From: Gymnogyps californianus | Taxonomy: Eukaryota > Chordata > Aves > Accipitriformes > Cathartidae | Assembly: GCF_018139145.2 (NCBI RefSeq) | Contig: NC_059478.1 | Span: forward strand, 34,699,001-34,763,000 | DNA length: 64,000 bases | Reading direction: 5' to 3' | Part shown: positions 1-12,492 of the stretch, one piece after another | How the letters are laid out: every line of letters begins with the position of its first letter | Position numbering within the stretch: position 1 is the stretch's first letter | Notes under the pieces: model-generated | Database searches by the model: none | Seen by the model: the letters and a program-made list of their open reading frames with translations, nothing else | What the model was told of the DNA's origin: nothing | Program-made: the position numbers and the translations under genes

Positions 1-1288
1 CGCCAGCGTCGTCGCTTTACGGTGGCACATACATGGTAAGATCTGCTGGGTATCAGTGCGGGTTTACAAAACGGTGTGTGTAGCTGTGGTTTTAACAGGG
101 ATAAATGAGCTGAGATTCATTCATGGTACTCCCTGCAAGTGTTAAATGAATAGAGCAGAAGGCGGCCAAAGTATGTATAATGCCGTGCCTTGACAATTGT
201 CATTCAGCTTCTGTTCTCCAGAATAAATCCAGCCCATTATTCATGTGTGCCATGGTTAATCTCTGTCGAACAAAGGCAGCAGCCGGTAACTTTCCCAGGC
301 GTTATGTTGTTGTAGGCAGACCACATGAATTCATTTCAGAACCCTCAAGACATGTTTTTTGCTTTGCCCCCGTCAGCTCCGACTGCAGATGACAGTACAG
401 CGCAGACCGGGCGATTTGGGCAGGGTAGTCGTGGAGTTAAATGCTGGAAAAGGCTTTAACTTCACTGTGAGGGGCTTTTAAACAGTTTTTGCTGGCTGCA
501 AATATCCCTTCTTTGAGCCATTTTTTCAAGGAAACTCCGTCTAAGAGTCTTCTTTTCCCTCCCTTCAAATTACTAACCCCAAATAGTCAATTTGCATGCC
601 ATTACAGTTGATTGTGAGCTGCCTCTGACTGTCAGTTACCCTGGTTAAACCATGCCATAAACAGTAATCAAAATATATAATTCAGGAAAATCTATGAGAA
701 TCTCATTGGTTCATTTTCTAAATTTACTCTATATGGGTCTCGTACGGTCCACCTTTTAAATTCCAAAAGTCTCTATAAATATGCACTAGTTGACTGTGGG
801 AATTAAACCAGAAAACTTTCAGTAACGTGAATATTTTTAAACTCTGCTCACACCTAGCCATATCCATTAGTTTCCTATTCCATAGATTGAATCAGAGGGG
901 AGAGGATGAGGCTATCCCATTTGTATCTGTATGGGCCAGTTGTTTTGGGGTATCTGAAATACCCATCCTTGTCTGCTACTTTTTCAAATAGAACATTATT
1001 TTAAAATGGTTTATTTGAGTAATGCTGAAATATTTCAAAGCTATATTTACTTCTGAAGTGAATTACTAATTGCTTAGAGTGGATTAGTAGCTCTTACAGT
1101 TGTTCTGTGCTGTTAAACAGTAAGAAAAATAAGAGGAAAAACTGTAAACTTTGATACCAGGGAATTGCACTGAGTAGAACTGGGATAACTGACTTTTTAA
1201 ATTTTTTTTTAAACACAGTTTGAAATGCATTTGGGGTGTAGCAGCATTCAATTCAAATTAGAATTCTAGAATCGTGCAGACTTTCTGT

Positions 1289-1311
1289 CCCCCCCCCCCC
1301 CTTTTTTTTTT
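1289..1311. repeat. C13-T10 homopolymer junction
   Basis: Thirteen C residues (1289-1301) are followed immediately by ten T residues (1302-1311), a polypyrimidine tract of two blocks. The exact count is liable to sequencing error. Confidence 0.97.
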
Positions 1312-1625
1312 AATCCGGGCAGTAATAACAGCCACCCAAACCGGTTACATGCTGTAATGGTTTCAGTATGTTCTTTAGCTTCCTCTAGCATTTCAATTGG
1401 TTGTAGTCCGTAGTGTTTAGGTTTATACACATTAATTCCCTTGAACATCTGCCATATCTCTCAGCATTGAAACAGTGGGGTGCTGCTCATCTTACCCCCA
1501 CTAGTATGTTTTGAGAAATGCGTAGTGGGGGTACGCATGTGGAAAGACGGTACTGCTGGGCATTGGCAGAGCAGAATGTGCTCAGACTCAACACAGGGTA
1601 TTGTTTGGTGGGGGAAAAAAAAATG

Positions 1626-1641
1626 CACACACACACACACA
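1626..1641. repeat. (CA)8 microsatellite
   Basis: Eight CA dinucleotides follow a run of A residues. Confidence 0.97.
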
Positions 1642-2256
1642 TATTTATAGATGTAACTAATAATCTCTACTTGAATCAATTTGTAAAGGAGGTGGGATTA
1701 CTATAGGTTCCTTTTTTAGTGGAACAATGGAAGGTTCTCATACTCTTTCCATTTTTTAAAGTTTTTAATATCAGGTAGTTATGAACTATACATAAGTATT
1801 TTAACCTTAGATAAGAAGTAAACTATTGTAGAAATGAAGAAGATCACCCTTGCACGGACAGGTTTCGAGAATGAATGAGTGCGAGTACATGTTTAATGCA
1901 GTCAAAACATATAGCAAACCCAGACATATTTTTTATTTGCTTTAGCATGTTATAAAACAGGAAGGAATTTAAACTATTGAAGTGTGATACAACATTTCAT
2001 TAGAATGTGTGTACAGCTGTTGCATGTGTGTTGTAGACGGTGTTCTTTCAGCTATGTAACTGAATTTGCTTATTAGTTGTAAATTTGTTGTGCAGTGCAT
2101 GAAAACATTATCACCTGTGCTGAGCAAAAATGCCACTTACGTAAGGTGCTCTTTTGTGCTGAGCTGCGAAGTAGTATCTGGGTAGCAAAGGAATTACCTC
2201 AGGAGTAAATGTACAAGAAATATCAACTGCACAGTAATACTAAGCAAGGAAATTAA

Positions 2257-2332
2257 TTCATGCTGTTGGATATCATATAATCTATAACTTTCATTTCATG
2301 CTGTTGGATATCATATAATCTATAACTTTCAT
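2257..2332. repeat. Perfect 38-bp tandem duplication (two copies)
   Basis: Two identical 38-base units stand head to tail, 2257-2294 and 2295-2332. Each starts TTCATGCTGTTGGATATCAT and ends TATAACTTTCAT. The unit both begins with TTCAT and ends with TTCAT, so a five-base microhomology sits at the junction, which fits replication slippage. The lack of any difference between copies implies a recent event or an assembly/haplotype artefact. Confidence 0.98.
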
Positions 2333-3114
2333 AGCCTCATAAACAGTCAACTTCCTCGGTTTGGGAGTTAGTGGCATGGTAAATCATGATCTTTCACCAC
2401 CTTTATCGTCATTGCTAATGTCGTTACTTGATGAATCTTCTGTTCCCTTTTCTATGCCCCTTATTTTCATTTTTCTGTCTTCCCTTGCTCTTCTCCTTTC
2501 CTTTTTAACTAATTGCCTTTTCTAGGCATTTTCCTTCTTTTATAACTGAATACATTTCAACTTCTTTCTCCTGATTATGCTGATGAAATCTCTGTCATCA
2601 CCAGCCTTCTCCAATATCCAGTCATCAGATCTTATCCAAAAAGAATAAGGAAAAAAAAAGATTTTTTAAATTTATTTTTTTTAAATAAGGCCACAACTCA
2701 AATGCTTCTGTACTCTGAATCTTTCTTTTCCTCAGGATCCAGTTCTCACAACAGTACATGACCAACATGTCAACACAATTGCCTTCAAACATCTGTCATG
2801 CTGATCCCTTGCTGCTCCAAACCCCGTAAACAGTTTGCCATGGCTGGTGTTGCTGTGTCCAGTCTTCAAATACCTCATTCATATAAAACAACAGTACAAA
2901 AATTCTTCAGCCTTCGGTCTTTTTCCTCCACCAGAATCCACAAGTCTCCTTCTTTTCTTGCATCTAGCATTTTTGTCCTGGAGATCCTAAAAGCCCACAT
3001 CCTATTTCTTCCTTTCTGGTAGTTCCCCTTGTATCAGTTGCATTTTGGGGCTTTTGTGAGGAAAAGAGCAGGCAGTAGCTGACATGACTTGATACCTGTT
3101 AGTCGCCATCTAAA

Positions 3115-3290
3115 TTTTGAACGTGCAGTGCACCCGCGTTGCAGAGTTTCCTCCGCAGTCACTGGCGAGAGGACAGCATCTCCGGAAGACAAGGAGATAC
3201 GCTTGGTCCACAGCGCTTTCTCGTGTGAGCCAGTGCTAACACAGAAACCGCACGTTCCCTCTCCACCGCTCGCGGTCTGTTCTCCCTGGC
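3115..3290. promoter_or_regulatory. Small CpG-dense pocket
   Basis: About 14 CpGs lie in these 175 bases (for example 'acccgcgttg', 'ctccggaag', 'accgctcgcggt'), while the surrounding kilobases have few. A 70-codon open frame crosses it (3089-3301) but begins with a non-ATG codon and shows no recognisable domain. It is too short for a standard CpG island. It could be an old exon, an enhancer, or a local GC-biased patch. Confidence 0.25.
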
Positions 3291-4742
3291 CCTGGCCTTA
3301 GCCTGAGGACTTTCAAAGCAGTAGTTTTAAAAATAGCTTTTATTTTCTACAGGTCTGCCATCTTGTTTTTGTCAAGTAATACTGTTGATATCGTTGGGAT
3401 TACACCCAAAGCAAGGTCCTTCTCAGCAACATCTTGGAAGATCCTGAATGTCTTCTAAAAGAAAGTAGATATTTTCTAAGTGCACTCTGCTGCTTATAAT
3501 ACAGTTTTATTTATCTTGCAATATTTATCTTCAAGATTATAAATAGTTCTTCAATAATATTTATACAACCTAGATCACTTATTCTGTTTCTTAATATACA
3601 GACAGTCATTGGCTATGCTGTGTGATGAGCACTAGCTTTTTAATGAAGTGATTTCTAGAATATGATGTTTATTGTCTTTTCTTAACTAAGACTTTTGTGG
3701 GTTTTTTTCAAATTAATTCACATTTAGCTTTCATCATTTTAGTGGTTTTAAGCCTGTTTTTTTTCTTTATATCTGTTATCTAGTTTATAAAGAAAATACA
3801 GGACAGAACAAAAATTATATACTAGGAAATTTTGCTCTGGTTTTTCTTTTGGTTATCCTTCAAAACAATTGAAATACAGACATGCATTTGCGTTTTAAAA
3901 TATAATGTAAAATGTAAATCATATGCTAGCCTTAATTTCTTGAAAACATGATCTGTTTTCATGACACAATAATCTTCAGTGGTGGAATTTAGTAACTTAA
4001 ATAGTATGGCACAATCCAGTCAGAGGGGTAGCATTTGAGTTTTTTCCAAGCCTGGTGAATAACAACTGATCGGTTTAATTACTTGAAGCTGCAAAATGTA
4101 CTACAGGCAAATCAAAGCTATCAAAAGATGTCACGTTTTGTTTTGCTTTCTGATCGTTGTGCTTCTAGAACCAAATAAGAAAGATTTACCTAGTGGCAAC
4201 CCACACTTGGAATAGCGCTTCAGAAAATTCAATTTTTGGAGACTGTCTGTGTGCTTGAAATTGCTGAGGATAACAGGCATTTATAAGATCCCTAAATTTC
4301 TCCAGCGATTTGGTCATGTTATGGTGGTGCGTACAAGTCGCAGGACAGAACGCATGCGGTGGAGCGGAGCTCCTGGTGGGACCTCGTCCCTGTTGGAGTC
4401 CCTTTCAGCACCAAGCCCTACCGCGTCCAACTGCGGTGAGGTGGCCTCTGCCCTGTGCTGGCATCCCATGCACCAGGGCCCCTGATCTGAGATCTCCTGG
4501 CCAGCTTCGTCCAATACTTGGGCTAGAGGAAGTGACTTTTGCTTTTGAGACAAAGCTAGTGTCTCTCACCATAGCCTATCTCCCTGAAAGTACCATATGA
4601 TATGCTTTTGGACCCGTTTCAACTTTGCTATATATATAGCAGGATGCATTTCCATAGTTCCAGCATTGAATAACACACTTGTCTTTACTTCAATGAGCTG
4701 ATCTGTTTGTGTTTCTCACTGACTGTTGATGTGATTTCAAGC

Positions 4743-4755
4743 TTTTTTTTTTTTT
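4743..4755. repeat. Poly-T run (13)
   Basis: Thirteen consecutive T residues in unique sequence. Confidence 0.95.
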
Positions 4756-6392
4756 CATTTTGGAGAAGTAGGATGATTCTCTTGCTTTCTGGAGTTTCTC
4801 TTTCAAACTGGGACTGGTATTGGACACACTGTATTGCTCAGTTATCTACTGAAAGTCCTAGGAGAAACAAACTGGAGTAGGGAAAAGGATGGGGAAAACC
4901 CAGAAGGTTCCTCTCTTTTTCTCTGCTGAATATGTTCTCCCATCTGTCCCGAGGAGAGTTCCTGAGCACTAACAGCGAGTGGCAGGAAGGATTCCAAAGG
5001 ACGTGAAGGTGAGGAGGAAAGAGCTCTTCAGACAACAGAAATAAGCACACACAACAAACACGGAACCAGCTGCGTAATGTTTACATCTGTTCTGACTGTA
5101 TACATTGCCTCTGTACCCTGTCTGCGACTGCGGAGGACAGAAAGGAGAAACTTCTTTCATCCCCCAGCCACTTATGTGGGAAAACATGGTGCTAAAATAC
5201 TCACCAGCTGTTAAAGATTCAAGCAAAGTACAACAGATTATTATAGTAATGATAATTTGGTTTTGCTAGATTCAGCCATTTCTCTGAGAGGGGGAGAGAG
5301 AAAGAGAGTGGATCCCTTCTCAGAGAAATAAACACTATTTCTGGAATTTGTAATACCTTTAAGTAAGTTCTTAATGTTTACAGTGTGCTAATCTATGAGG
5401 AATATAGATGCAGAGAGGTTTCATGACTTAGCGTCATGGCTGAGACCTGCCTAGAGAATCCATGACCTCCAACTCTCATACACAGGCTTAACTATTAAGT
5501 TAACGTTTTCTGTGCCAAAATGGTTTCTTAAGGAAGCTCTACTGTTGAATTTAGCTTTGTTGAAAGCTATGTTGATGTGTGAAACTTGCCATTGTGATAA
5601 CATCTACAGATTTGTGCTGTACGTTTCTAGGAGGTACAGTTTGCTTCTTGTGTGCTTGAGTTGGTTGCCAGGACAGACTGATAAACCACGAATGTGTCTG
5701 CCACATAATTTATGCAGTGTAGATTAGCTTCACTGCAGATCTACACATTCTCTGGTCCGTCGTTGGTTTTTTTTTTATCTTTTTCAGCTTTTTTGTTTCT
5801 GAATAACCACAGCTAGGTCTCCTCAATGTTCTCTGTGTTTTACTTGTATTGCCTGGCACTACCTCATGACAACTTCACATGGGTTCCGCAATGCCGGCGT
5901 GTTTCTGTGTCGCACGGCGCGAATTTGGGGGTAGTTTGTGAAGTTGGGTTTGTAGGTTCTTCTGTAACGATCATAGTATGGGCATTCTGCAATAGTCAAA
6001 AAATTAGTTCAGGTTAAGACATGGACGATGTTCTTGGCAGAGGTGAATTAAAGCAGTGGCACGGAAAATGCTCTGCTGATTCTGTGATGAGTGGATTTGC
6101 AAACATAGATTTGGAGAAGTAGAAAGAAGAGAGCAGGTTTGGGAAGCTACAATGTGAAAATTACAGTTGGTCTCAATTTCCTATTGGACTACCTGAATGA
6201 GTATGATATACAACATGTAAATAACAAACCTGAACTCTGCTCATGGGGTGCTATGACTTTTACCAAGTTCATGAATCAATAGGCAGCATTGCTTGACATG
6301 CGTGAGTTCCTGTCTCAGCACAATATAAGGCTATAACTGACAATAAATAATAGATATTTATGTAATGTACTGAAATAGTGACACACAAGCAT

Positions 6393-7229
6393 AATCGCAG
6401 AATCATAGAGTGGTTTGGGTTGGAAGGGACCTTCAAGATCATCTAGTTCCAACCCCCCTGCCATGGGCAGGGACACCTTCCACCAGACCAGGCTGCTCAA
6501 AGCCCCGTCCAGCCCGGCCTTGAACACTGCCAGGGATGGGGCATCCACAGCCTCTCTGGGCAACCTGTGCCAGTGCCTCACCGCCCTCACAGTGAAGAAC
6601 TTCTTCCTTACAGCCAATCTAAATCTCCCCTCTTTCCGTTTAAAGCCATTACCCCTTGTCCTGTCACTACCTGCCCTTGTACAAAGTCCCTCTCCGGCTT
6701 TCCTGTAGGCCCCTTTAGGTACTGGAAGGCTGCTGGAAGGTCTCCCCGGAGCCGCCTCTTCTCCAGGCTGAACAACCCCAACTCCCTCAGCCTGTCTTCA
6801 TAGGAGAGGTGCTCCAGCCCTCTGATCGTCTTCGTGGCCTCCTCTGGACCCGCTCCAACAGGTCCACGTCCTTCTTATGTTGGGGGCCCCAGAGCTGAAC
6901 GCAGTACTGCAGGTGGGCTCTCACCAGAGCGGAGTGGAGGGGCAGAATCCCCTCCCTCGACCTGCTGGCCACGCTGCTTTTGATGCAGCCCAGGATGTGG
7001 TTGGCTTTCTGGGCTGCGAGCGCACGTTGCTGGGTCATGTTGAGCTTCTCGTCAACCAACACCCCCAAGTGCTTCTCCGCAGGGCTGCTCTCAATCCACT
7101 CATGGCCCAGCCTGTATTTGTGCTTGGGATTGCCCCGACCCATGTGCAGGGCCTTGCACTTGGCCTTGTTGAACTTCATGAGGTTCTCACAGGCCCACCT
7201 CTCAAGCCTGTCAAGATCCCTCTGGATGG
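6393..7229 (-). mobile_element. CR1 LINE (non-LTR retrotransposon), 5'-truncated
   Basis: This is a chicken-repeat-1 type LINE in reverse orientation. Its 3' end is at the left, where the plus strand reads the reverse complement of the typical CR1 terminus (AATCATAGAG, then TGGTTTGGGTTGGAAGGGAC). The minus strand encodes the C-terminal part of the family's endonuclease/reverse-transcriptase protein in two open pieces. The piece at 7179-6787 contains [14 protein letters not shown] and LLERVQRR; the piece at 6617-6393 contains [18 protein letters not shown] and [16 protein letters not shown]. The endonuclease and most of the polymerase are missing, as usual for CR1 copies truncated at the 5' end. 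Similarity stops just after the 'ccctctggatgg' segment near 7229. The copy looks fairly young because long stretches remain readable. It cannot move by itself. The family assignment is firm; the subfamily is not resolved. Confidence 0.97.
6787..7179 (-). pseudogene. CR1 ORF2 fragment (reverse-transcriptase C-terminal region), frameshifted
   Basis: This open stretch of 130 codons is the readable remnant of the CR1 polymerase ORF. It opens with an [17 protein letters not shown] segment and continues through [29 protein letters not shown] and [20 protein letters not shown], all expected for the region after the polymerase core. After VQRRP the frame runs into non-family residues and stops at 6787. 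Compared with the usual CR1 sequence, one G is missing from the run following 'gaggagg' (plus strand about 6835-6841), which moves the frame. A second missing G in the 'aaaggggcc' run (plus strand about 6709-6714) explains why the downstream family segment at 6617-6393 is in yet another frame. It is part of the LINE and not a host gene. Confidence 0.9.
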
Positions 7230-8165
7230 GGACACTAAACTAAATCAAGAAGACTGGTGCAACAGCCATAGCTACCCATAGAAAAAATTATTAATATGAG
7301 ATATGGTTTTATTTTCCAAGAAATACGTGCATAGATTCAATCTCTTCTTTCAGATAAACCTCTACCACTGGGAAGCACTGGAAGAAAACTTAAGTTTTTA
7401 AATTTCTCAAATTTTTTTGTTCTCTCAACACTACAAATAGATACTTCTGAGGGGCAGAGCAGATATTAAATAATATAAGAATAAGACTCTGGAGAAACAG
7501 CAATATATTAGCTGATACATTTTCTTCTTATGGTAAAAAAACCCTAACATTTTTGTATTGGACAAAACATTTGATTGATCTACTAGTATCTCCTGATAAA
7601 TACAGACCTTCCTTGTGGTGTGGCATGCTATAGTATACTCACATTTTCCACGTCGCTAGGATGGTGCACTTAAATAGGAATCAGGTTTGACCCAGATTGC
7701 TTTGAGTTTTGACTATCTCCAATAAAACTGATTGAGAAAAATGTAAGAAGAACTTGGTGGAAGAGGGCTGACAAGAGTATGTAGATTCAAGTCAGCCATT
7801 AATGAGATGAGGAGGGAGGACAGACATGCAGCCAGGAGGAGGGGGCAGTGCTGAGGGACCAAAAATGTACAGTTTGAGGTATTTTTTGACATTACGAACA
7901 ACATCAGAGTGGCAAAAAGAACTGTTTCAAAACTTCCCAGTGGTGCAGACAGACTTCTGGTGCTTCAGAGATGGGGCCCTACCACGAATGGTAGAGATGG
8001 ATGGCCAGAGTGAGACAAGGGGGTTACAGCTGCAGGGGCTGGACTGACTGACCCTGCTGCCGGACGTATCCACCAGCCTCTTTATCTCAGCACCTTCCCT
8101 CTCTGCAGCAGCCGCCGCCAGCTGGCTTTGCTGTCACTGGCAGAGAAAGCACTGGGGACATGGAC

Positions 8166-8197
8166 TTTTTTTTTGTTTTGTTTTTTTTGTTTTGTTG
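8166..8197. repeat. T-rich tract with TTTTG units
   Basis: T runs of nine, four, eight and four bases are separated by single G residues. On the minus strand it would be an A-rich tail, but no retroposed sequence is recognisable next to it. Confidence 0.9.
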
Positions 8198-11100
8198 CCA
8201 TAATAACCTGCTACACTAGGAAGCTGCCTACTTTGCTACTGTCTAGAACTTGTTTGGACTAGAAAAAGAGAGCTTTTATGGGTAGAATTAGGATGCCTGC
8301 ACTCACTAGAACTGAATTTACCTTTATATGTTCAATGTAACATTGTGTAAAGGCCTTCTGCTATTTTTTTCTAAAAGCCAGCCAGTTGCATTTTATCATG
8401 ATAGAGCAATTTATTGCAGCTTTCTCCACAACAGATTTAAATGCTATGAAGGCAAAACATCTGCACGGCAGTTAATGGAATTAAATGGGAACCATTTTAT
8501 CAATTTGCCCTGAATCAATCTGTACTCATGTGGAGAAAGAGTTTTTGTTGTGCTTCCAATAGCTCCATGTGTCCAGCATTATGTAGTTCAGCTATTGCTA
8601 GGACGATGATTTTTCATTGTGCAGTTGTGTACATTGTATGATGCATCATGATGCAGATCTCAGAAAAGGAGTCTTATTCTCAATAAAAATGTACTGCAGG
8701 TAGATTCTTACATATGCATATACTGAATAATTTCCATTTCATTGCATATTTGTCTTGGTACGGTAACTTCTTGGATTCCTGTTTTATTGATTTCTGACGT
8801 AGCTAGCTGTCTAGACATTGGCATGGAAAAGCAAGCACGTTGTACCATCTGAAAGCATACCTCCTGAAAGGAAACATAAGGAGACATTAATCTCATTTTA
8901 TCAGTAAAAGAAAACAGAAATCGATTGATTTTTCTCTCAGCTCAGGCACAGCTTTTACACTGATACAGGTTGACAAAGTGCAAGTACAACAAAACTGTTT
9001 AAGAAATTACCTCCTTTTATGATACTAGCATGTAGTTTTTACCATGGTATCATAGTATTTACTGTATGTTCTTAAAATGTGCAGAATGTAGTTTGTAAAT
9101 TAACAGTTGCTTGCTGCCTTTTCAATATATGAAGAACCATATAAAGAGCTATCTGAAAATTAGAAACATTTTGTGCTGCTACTTTGTTTCAAAAAGCTTT
9201 CATGAACCCTGCTGGCATTGTACATATGCAGGTAATAATTGCATAATGATGGACAACTTCATTAGGTTAGAGGGAAAGTTTTCTTTCATAACAATAAAGC
9301 AAAATTAGCTCTTCCATTTTATTGGATTCATTATTACTAAGATAATTGGAGAGTCTGAACCTGTACTGAGCCCAGTGCATTCTGGAGCTCATGCCACAGA
9401 AATGAGGTCTAAGGGAACTTGGCAACGTTCAGAAGGCATTCAGTCCTTGTAGGTTCAAGGGTATTTTCAGGTCTCTGTTCCTTAAAACAGTATACTAAGT
9501 CAAAGTATGTATTACTGTTTAAATTTAATGTTTATCATAGACCTAATCATCCAGTTATGACTGAAGCGTTGTTTGTTGAGTGCTGTGTACTGCAGTGTTT
9601 CTCTTTGCAGAGATGACAAGATGGAGGGGGAAAAGAGTTACCAAAATAAACAAGCTAAAAGCATCCTATCCCATATTGCTTAGATAAGCAATCCTCTTGC
9701 TTATCTATGGATTATTTTAATTTGTATTTTTTCTGAGGGGGATGGGGAAAGAATGAAAAGCAATCAGGTATGATGTGGAAACTCAAGAAAAGGTTGACAA
9801 GGAACACAGAGCCAAGGCGAAGAAGAGAATGGGAGAGGAAGAAGGGCTGGACAGGAGGAGCTGGACAGCACAGTAATCCTGCGGAAGACAGTTTCTGGAT
9901 GACTCTGCATGAATTCTAATTGACACAATCACTGTTCGTCACTAACGTGTCAGGCTGTCCTTAGGCAGTTACAGCTCTGAGAGCCAGCTGCCGGAATTAA
10001 AGACCAGTTGCCATTGGAAGAGGCAAGTCTTTGAAGACCCGAGCCAGAGTTCTTCTCAGCCTTCCAAATGTGACCATCACCTCTGAAACTCCCTTGGGAT
10101 TCAGGCTTTGGAGGAAGTTTTGTCTGTTTCTCTCAGGTGAGGACCTGAGGTTAGTAACCTACACACTTCTTGCCTCCAGGGTTGTGAAAACCTAATGAGT
10201 ACACTGCCAGCCTCAAGGTGGCTTGTAAAACAGCCATCTACTTTTCAGTTAAACTTCAGTGCCAGCTTTCAAATCTTTATTAAACCATCCTTAAGAGATT
10301 TGAATGAGTGTTTCCCGAAGATTTGCAAACATATATGCAGACTATTACTGTTCAAATGTTGCAGAAAGCAACATGGAGACTAATTTACCTAGCTAAGAAA
10401 GTAAAATCAAGTAAATCCAGGTCCTGATGCTATTCATACAACATTGTAAAACTTCTGGGAAAATAAGCAATGTTCATACCATGAGACACTTCTGTTCCTA
10501 GCCCTACCTTATCTTCAAAAACTAGAATTTTATCCTGAAAAATCAAGTTCCCATGAATTTTCATAGCAATAGCATTTGCTTTGAAGAGGCTTAGGTAGTG
10601 TACTCTGGCAGAAGTATTTGCTTAAGACATACAGGCCCATGGTGTTGAGAAGCTATGCTGGAGAGCCTTATACAAGCATCTGCTTCTGGTGGCTCAGTGC
10701 TGTAGCTCTCCCCAGGCACTTAGTCCAGCATTTGGAGTTCCTTCGCTGCCCAATATTGTAGATGTACTTTGTAATACTGGTGTTTTCCTATGAATATGCT
10801 AAAAGTACAGAGTAGGTAATATAATTTTTCTGACTTAGGTATCTCTGTCTATATTGGCAACTCTTCTTGCGGCTTCACATAACCTTAGATGAGTAGATTG
10901 TACTCATCTGGGCATATACATTTCTATGGGATTCCCTTACCTCACAACCTGGAATGTGTTCCTCTTTCTACCAAAGACTGTTCATACTGCAGCTTTCACA
11001 GAAACAGAAATAGCAGCATAATGACCATCAATATGAGTAGACTGAGTTAGAGCAGTGTTTGCTCTGTCATAAAATCAAGCTGTTCTTATGCACCACAGAT

Positions 11101-12483
11101 GGAGACACCTCTCTGCTGATGGGTAAATGGCATGGTACTCAGTGTGAGATTTGCACAGTTTCTATTAATGGCTGAGTGATTGGGAGTCCCACTGTAGGAG
11201 TTCATACACAAGTGTGTGATCAGCTGAGGATCTAATTCCTGTACATTAACACACGAGTGCTCATTTAAGAGGTTCTCAGCCCATTTGCCTTATTCTGTCC
11301 CCTCTCAAGCAAGTTAGATGGGTAGGAAATCGGAATATTTGTATGAAAGCCAGATGAGGCAGGTAATCCTAGGGAGGCTCATTTTCCATAAGTATTCAGT
11401 TATTACAATCATGAGCAGTTTCACAGTGTATACAAGGGCTTGAATTCCTGAGGGCTGTCGCCACTGCAGAGCTCCTAGCATCCTTATTGTGCATCCTTTA
11501 TGGTATGCAGCGCCTAAGGGAGTGATGTCTTCGCTGTGTCCCAGCCATCAGACCGGGCTGGGGCTACCTGGATGCTGTGCCTCTCCAGCCATGCTGCCTT
11601 CCCCAGTTGTTACTACTGTCGTAATTTACTCTGCCGTCATGTATTTGGCTCTGTCCTTATCCCAGTTGCCTGAGTTCTGTTTTTTTGGGGGGAGGGATGT
11701 AGGATCACAGAGTATTGTGGCTGGGAAACGTGTGCTTTCCAGTTGGAAGCAGAGAGCTTTGAGTTATCCCATTGCATAGGTGGACTGGAGTACTCCAGAG
11801 ATGAACTGGGTTTGCTCGTGGCTATCAGAGTAAGTGGATAGCGTTCTATATTTAAGTATTTCTTTAGTGGTTGACTTAAGCAGGAAAGTTTTCAAAGCAA
11901 GTAGTAATTATACACATCTCCTAACTATGATCAGTATAAATTAACGATGGCAAGCCACAGCCACCCTTAACTTTTGGGATCTGAGTATCAGTCTGTTTTC
12001 CAAAGCTTTCTCTTCCCCCTTAGGGAATGTGTCCTTTTAAATCTAGCCAAGGTCTGTATTGTCAGACTGGATCCCCTTAACAAACTATTGTGTTGAGCTG
12101 CTGGAGGTCAGAGGTGGAGCGTGAAAACAAAAGGCTCTTGCGTTGTCCCTCCGGTGTTTGTAGACTGGCTGCCTCCAGCCGTTATTAGGCTTGCTGCTTA
12201 CTTTTCCAACAGTTTGCTGTTAGATTAAACCAATGTACACATTCAGTAAACATACTCATCGAGAGGTCACAGTGTATTCATGAATTATTAGTTACAAGGC
12301 AGCCCTTTTGATTTGATACTGAGCTCCTTCAGTTCCAGTTGAAACTGATGGAACCTGCAAATGTTGCATGTTTCTGAATCTTAGCCACTAAGGCATTTTT
12401 TATTTATTTTTGCTCTTAAAGGCAGCTGGTAACAAATGATAAATGATGACCTTACCACAAAACCCCCCACACCTCAAACCCAA

Positions 12484-12492
12484 CCCCCCCCC
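12484..12492. repeat. C9 homopolymer
   Basis: Nine C residues in a locally CA/C-rich stretch (about 12460-12500). Confidence 0.9.

Larger units (their letters stand above)
1..6392. other. Unique AT-rich non-coding DNA
   Basis: Apart from the simple repeats, the 38-bp duplication and the CpG pocket listed separately, I see no exon, RNA gene or transposon. The first 45 bases are CpG-rich (cgccagcgtcgtcgctttac) and might be the edge of a feature lying outside the window. A second, tiny CpG cluster (seven CpGs in 35 bases) lies at 5887-5921. A pyrimidine-rich stretch lies at 2440-2560, and a GA-rich stretch at 5286-5309. Confidence 0.6.

Noticed and set aside
6415..7281. Plus-strand open frames (97, 134 and 87 codons) over the CR1
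   Set aside because: They are antisense shadows of the CR1 reverse-transcriptase ORF, and their translations do not match any family.
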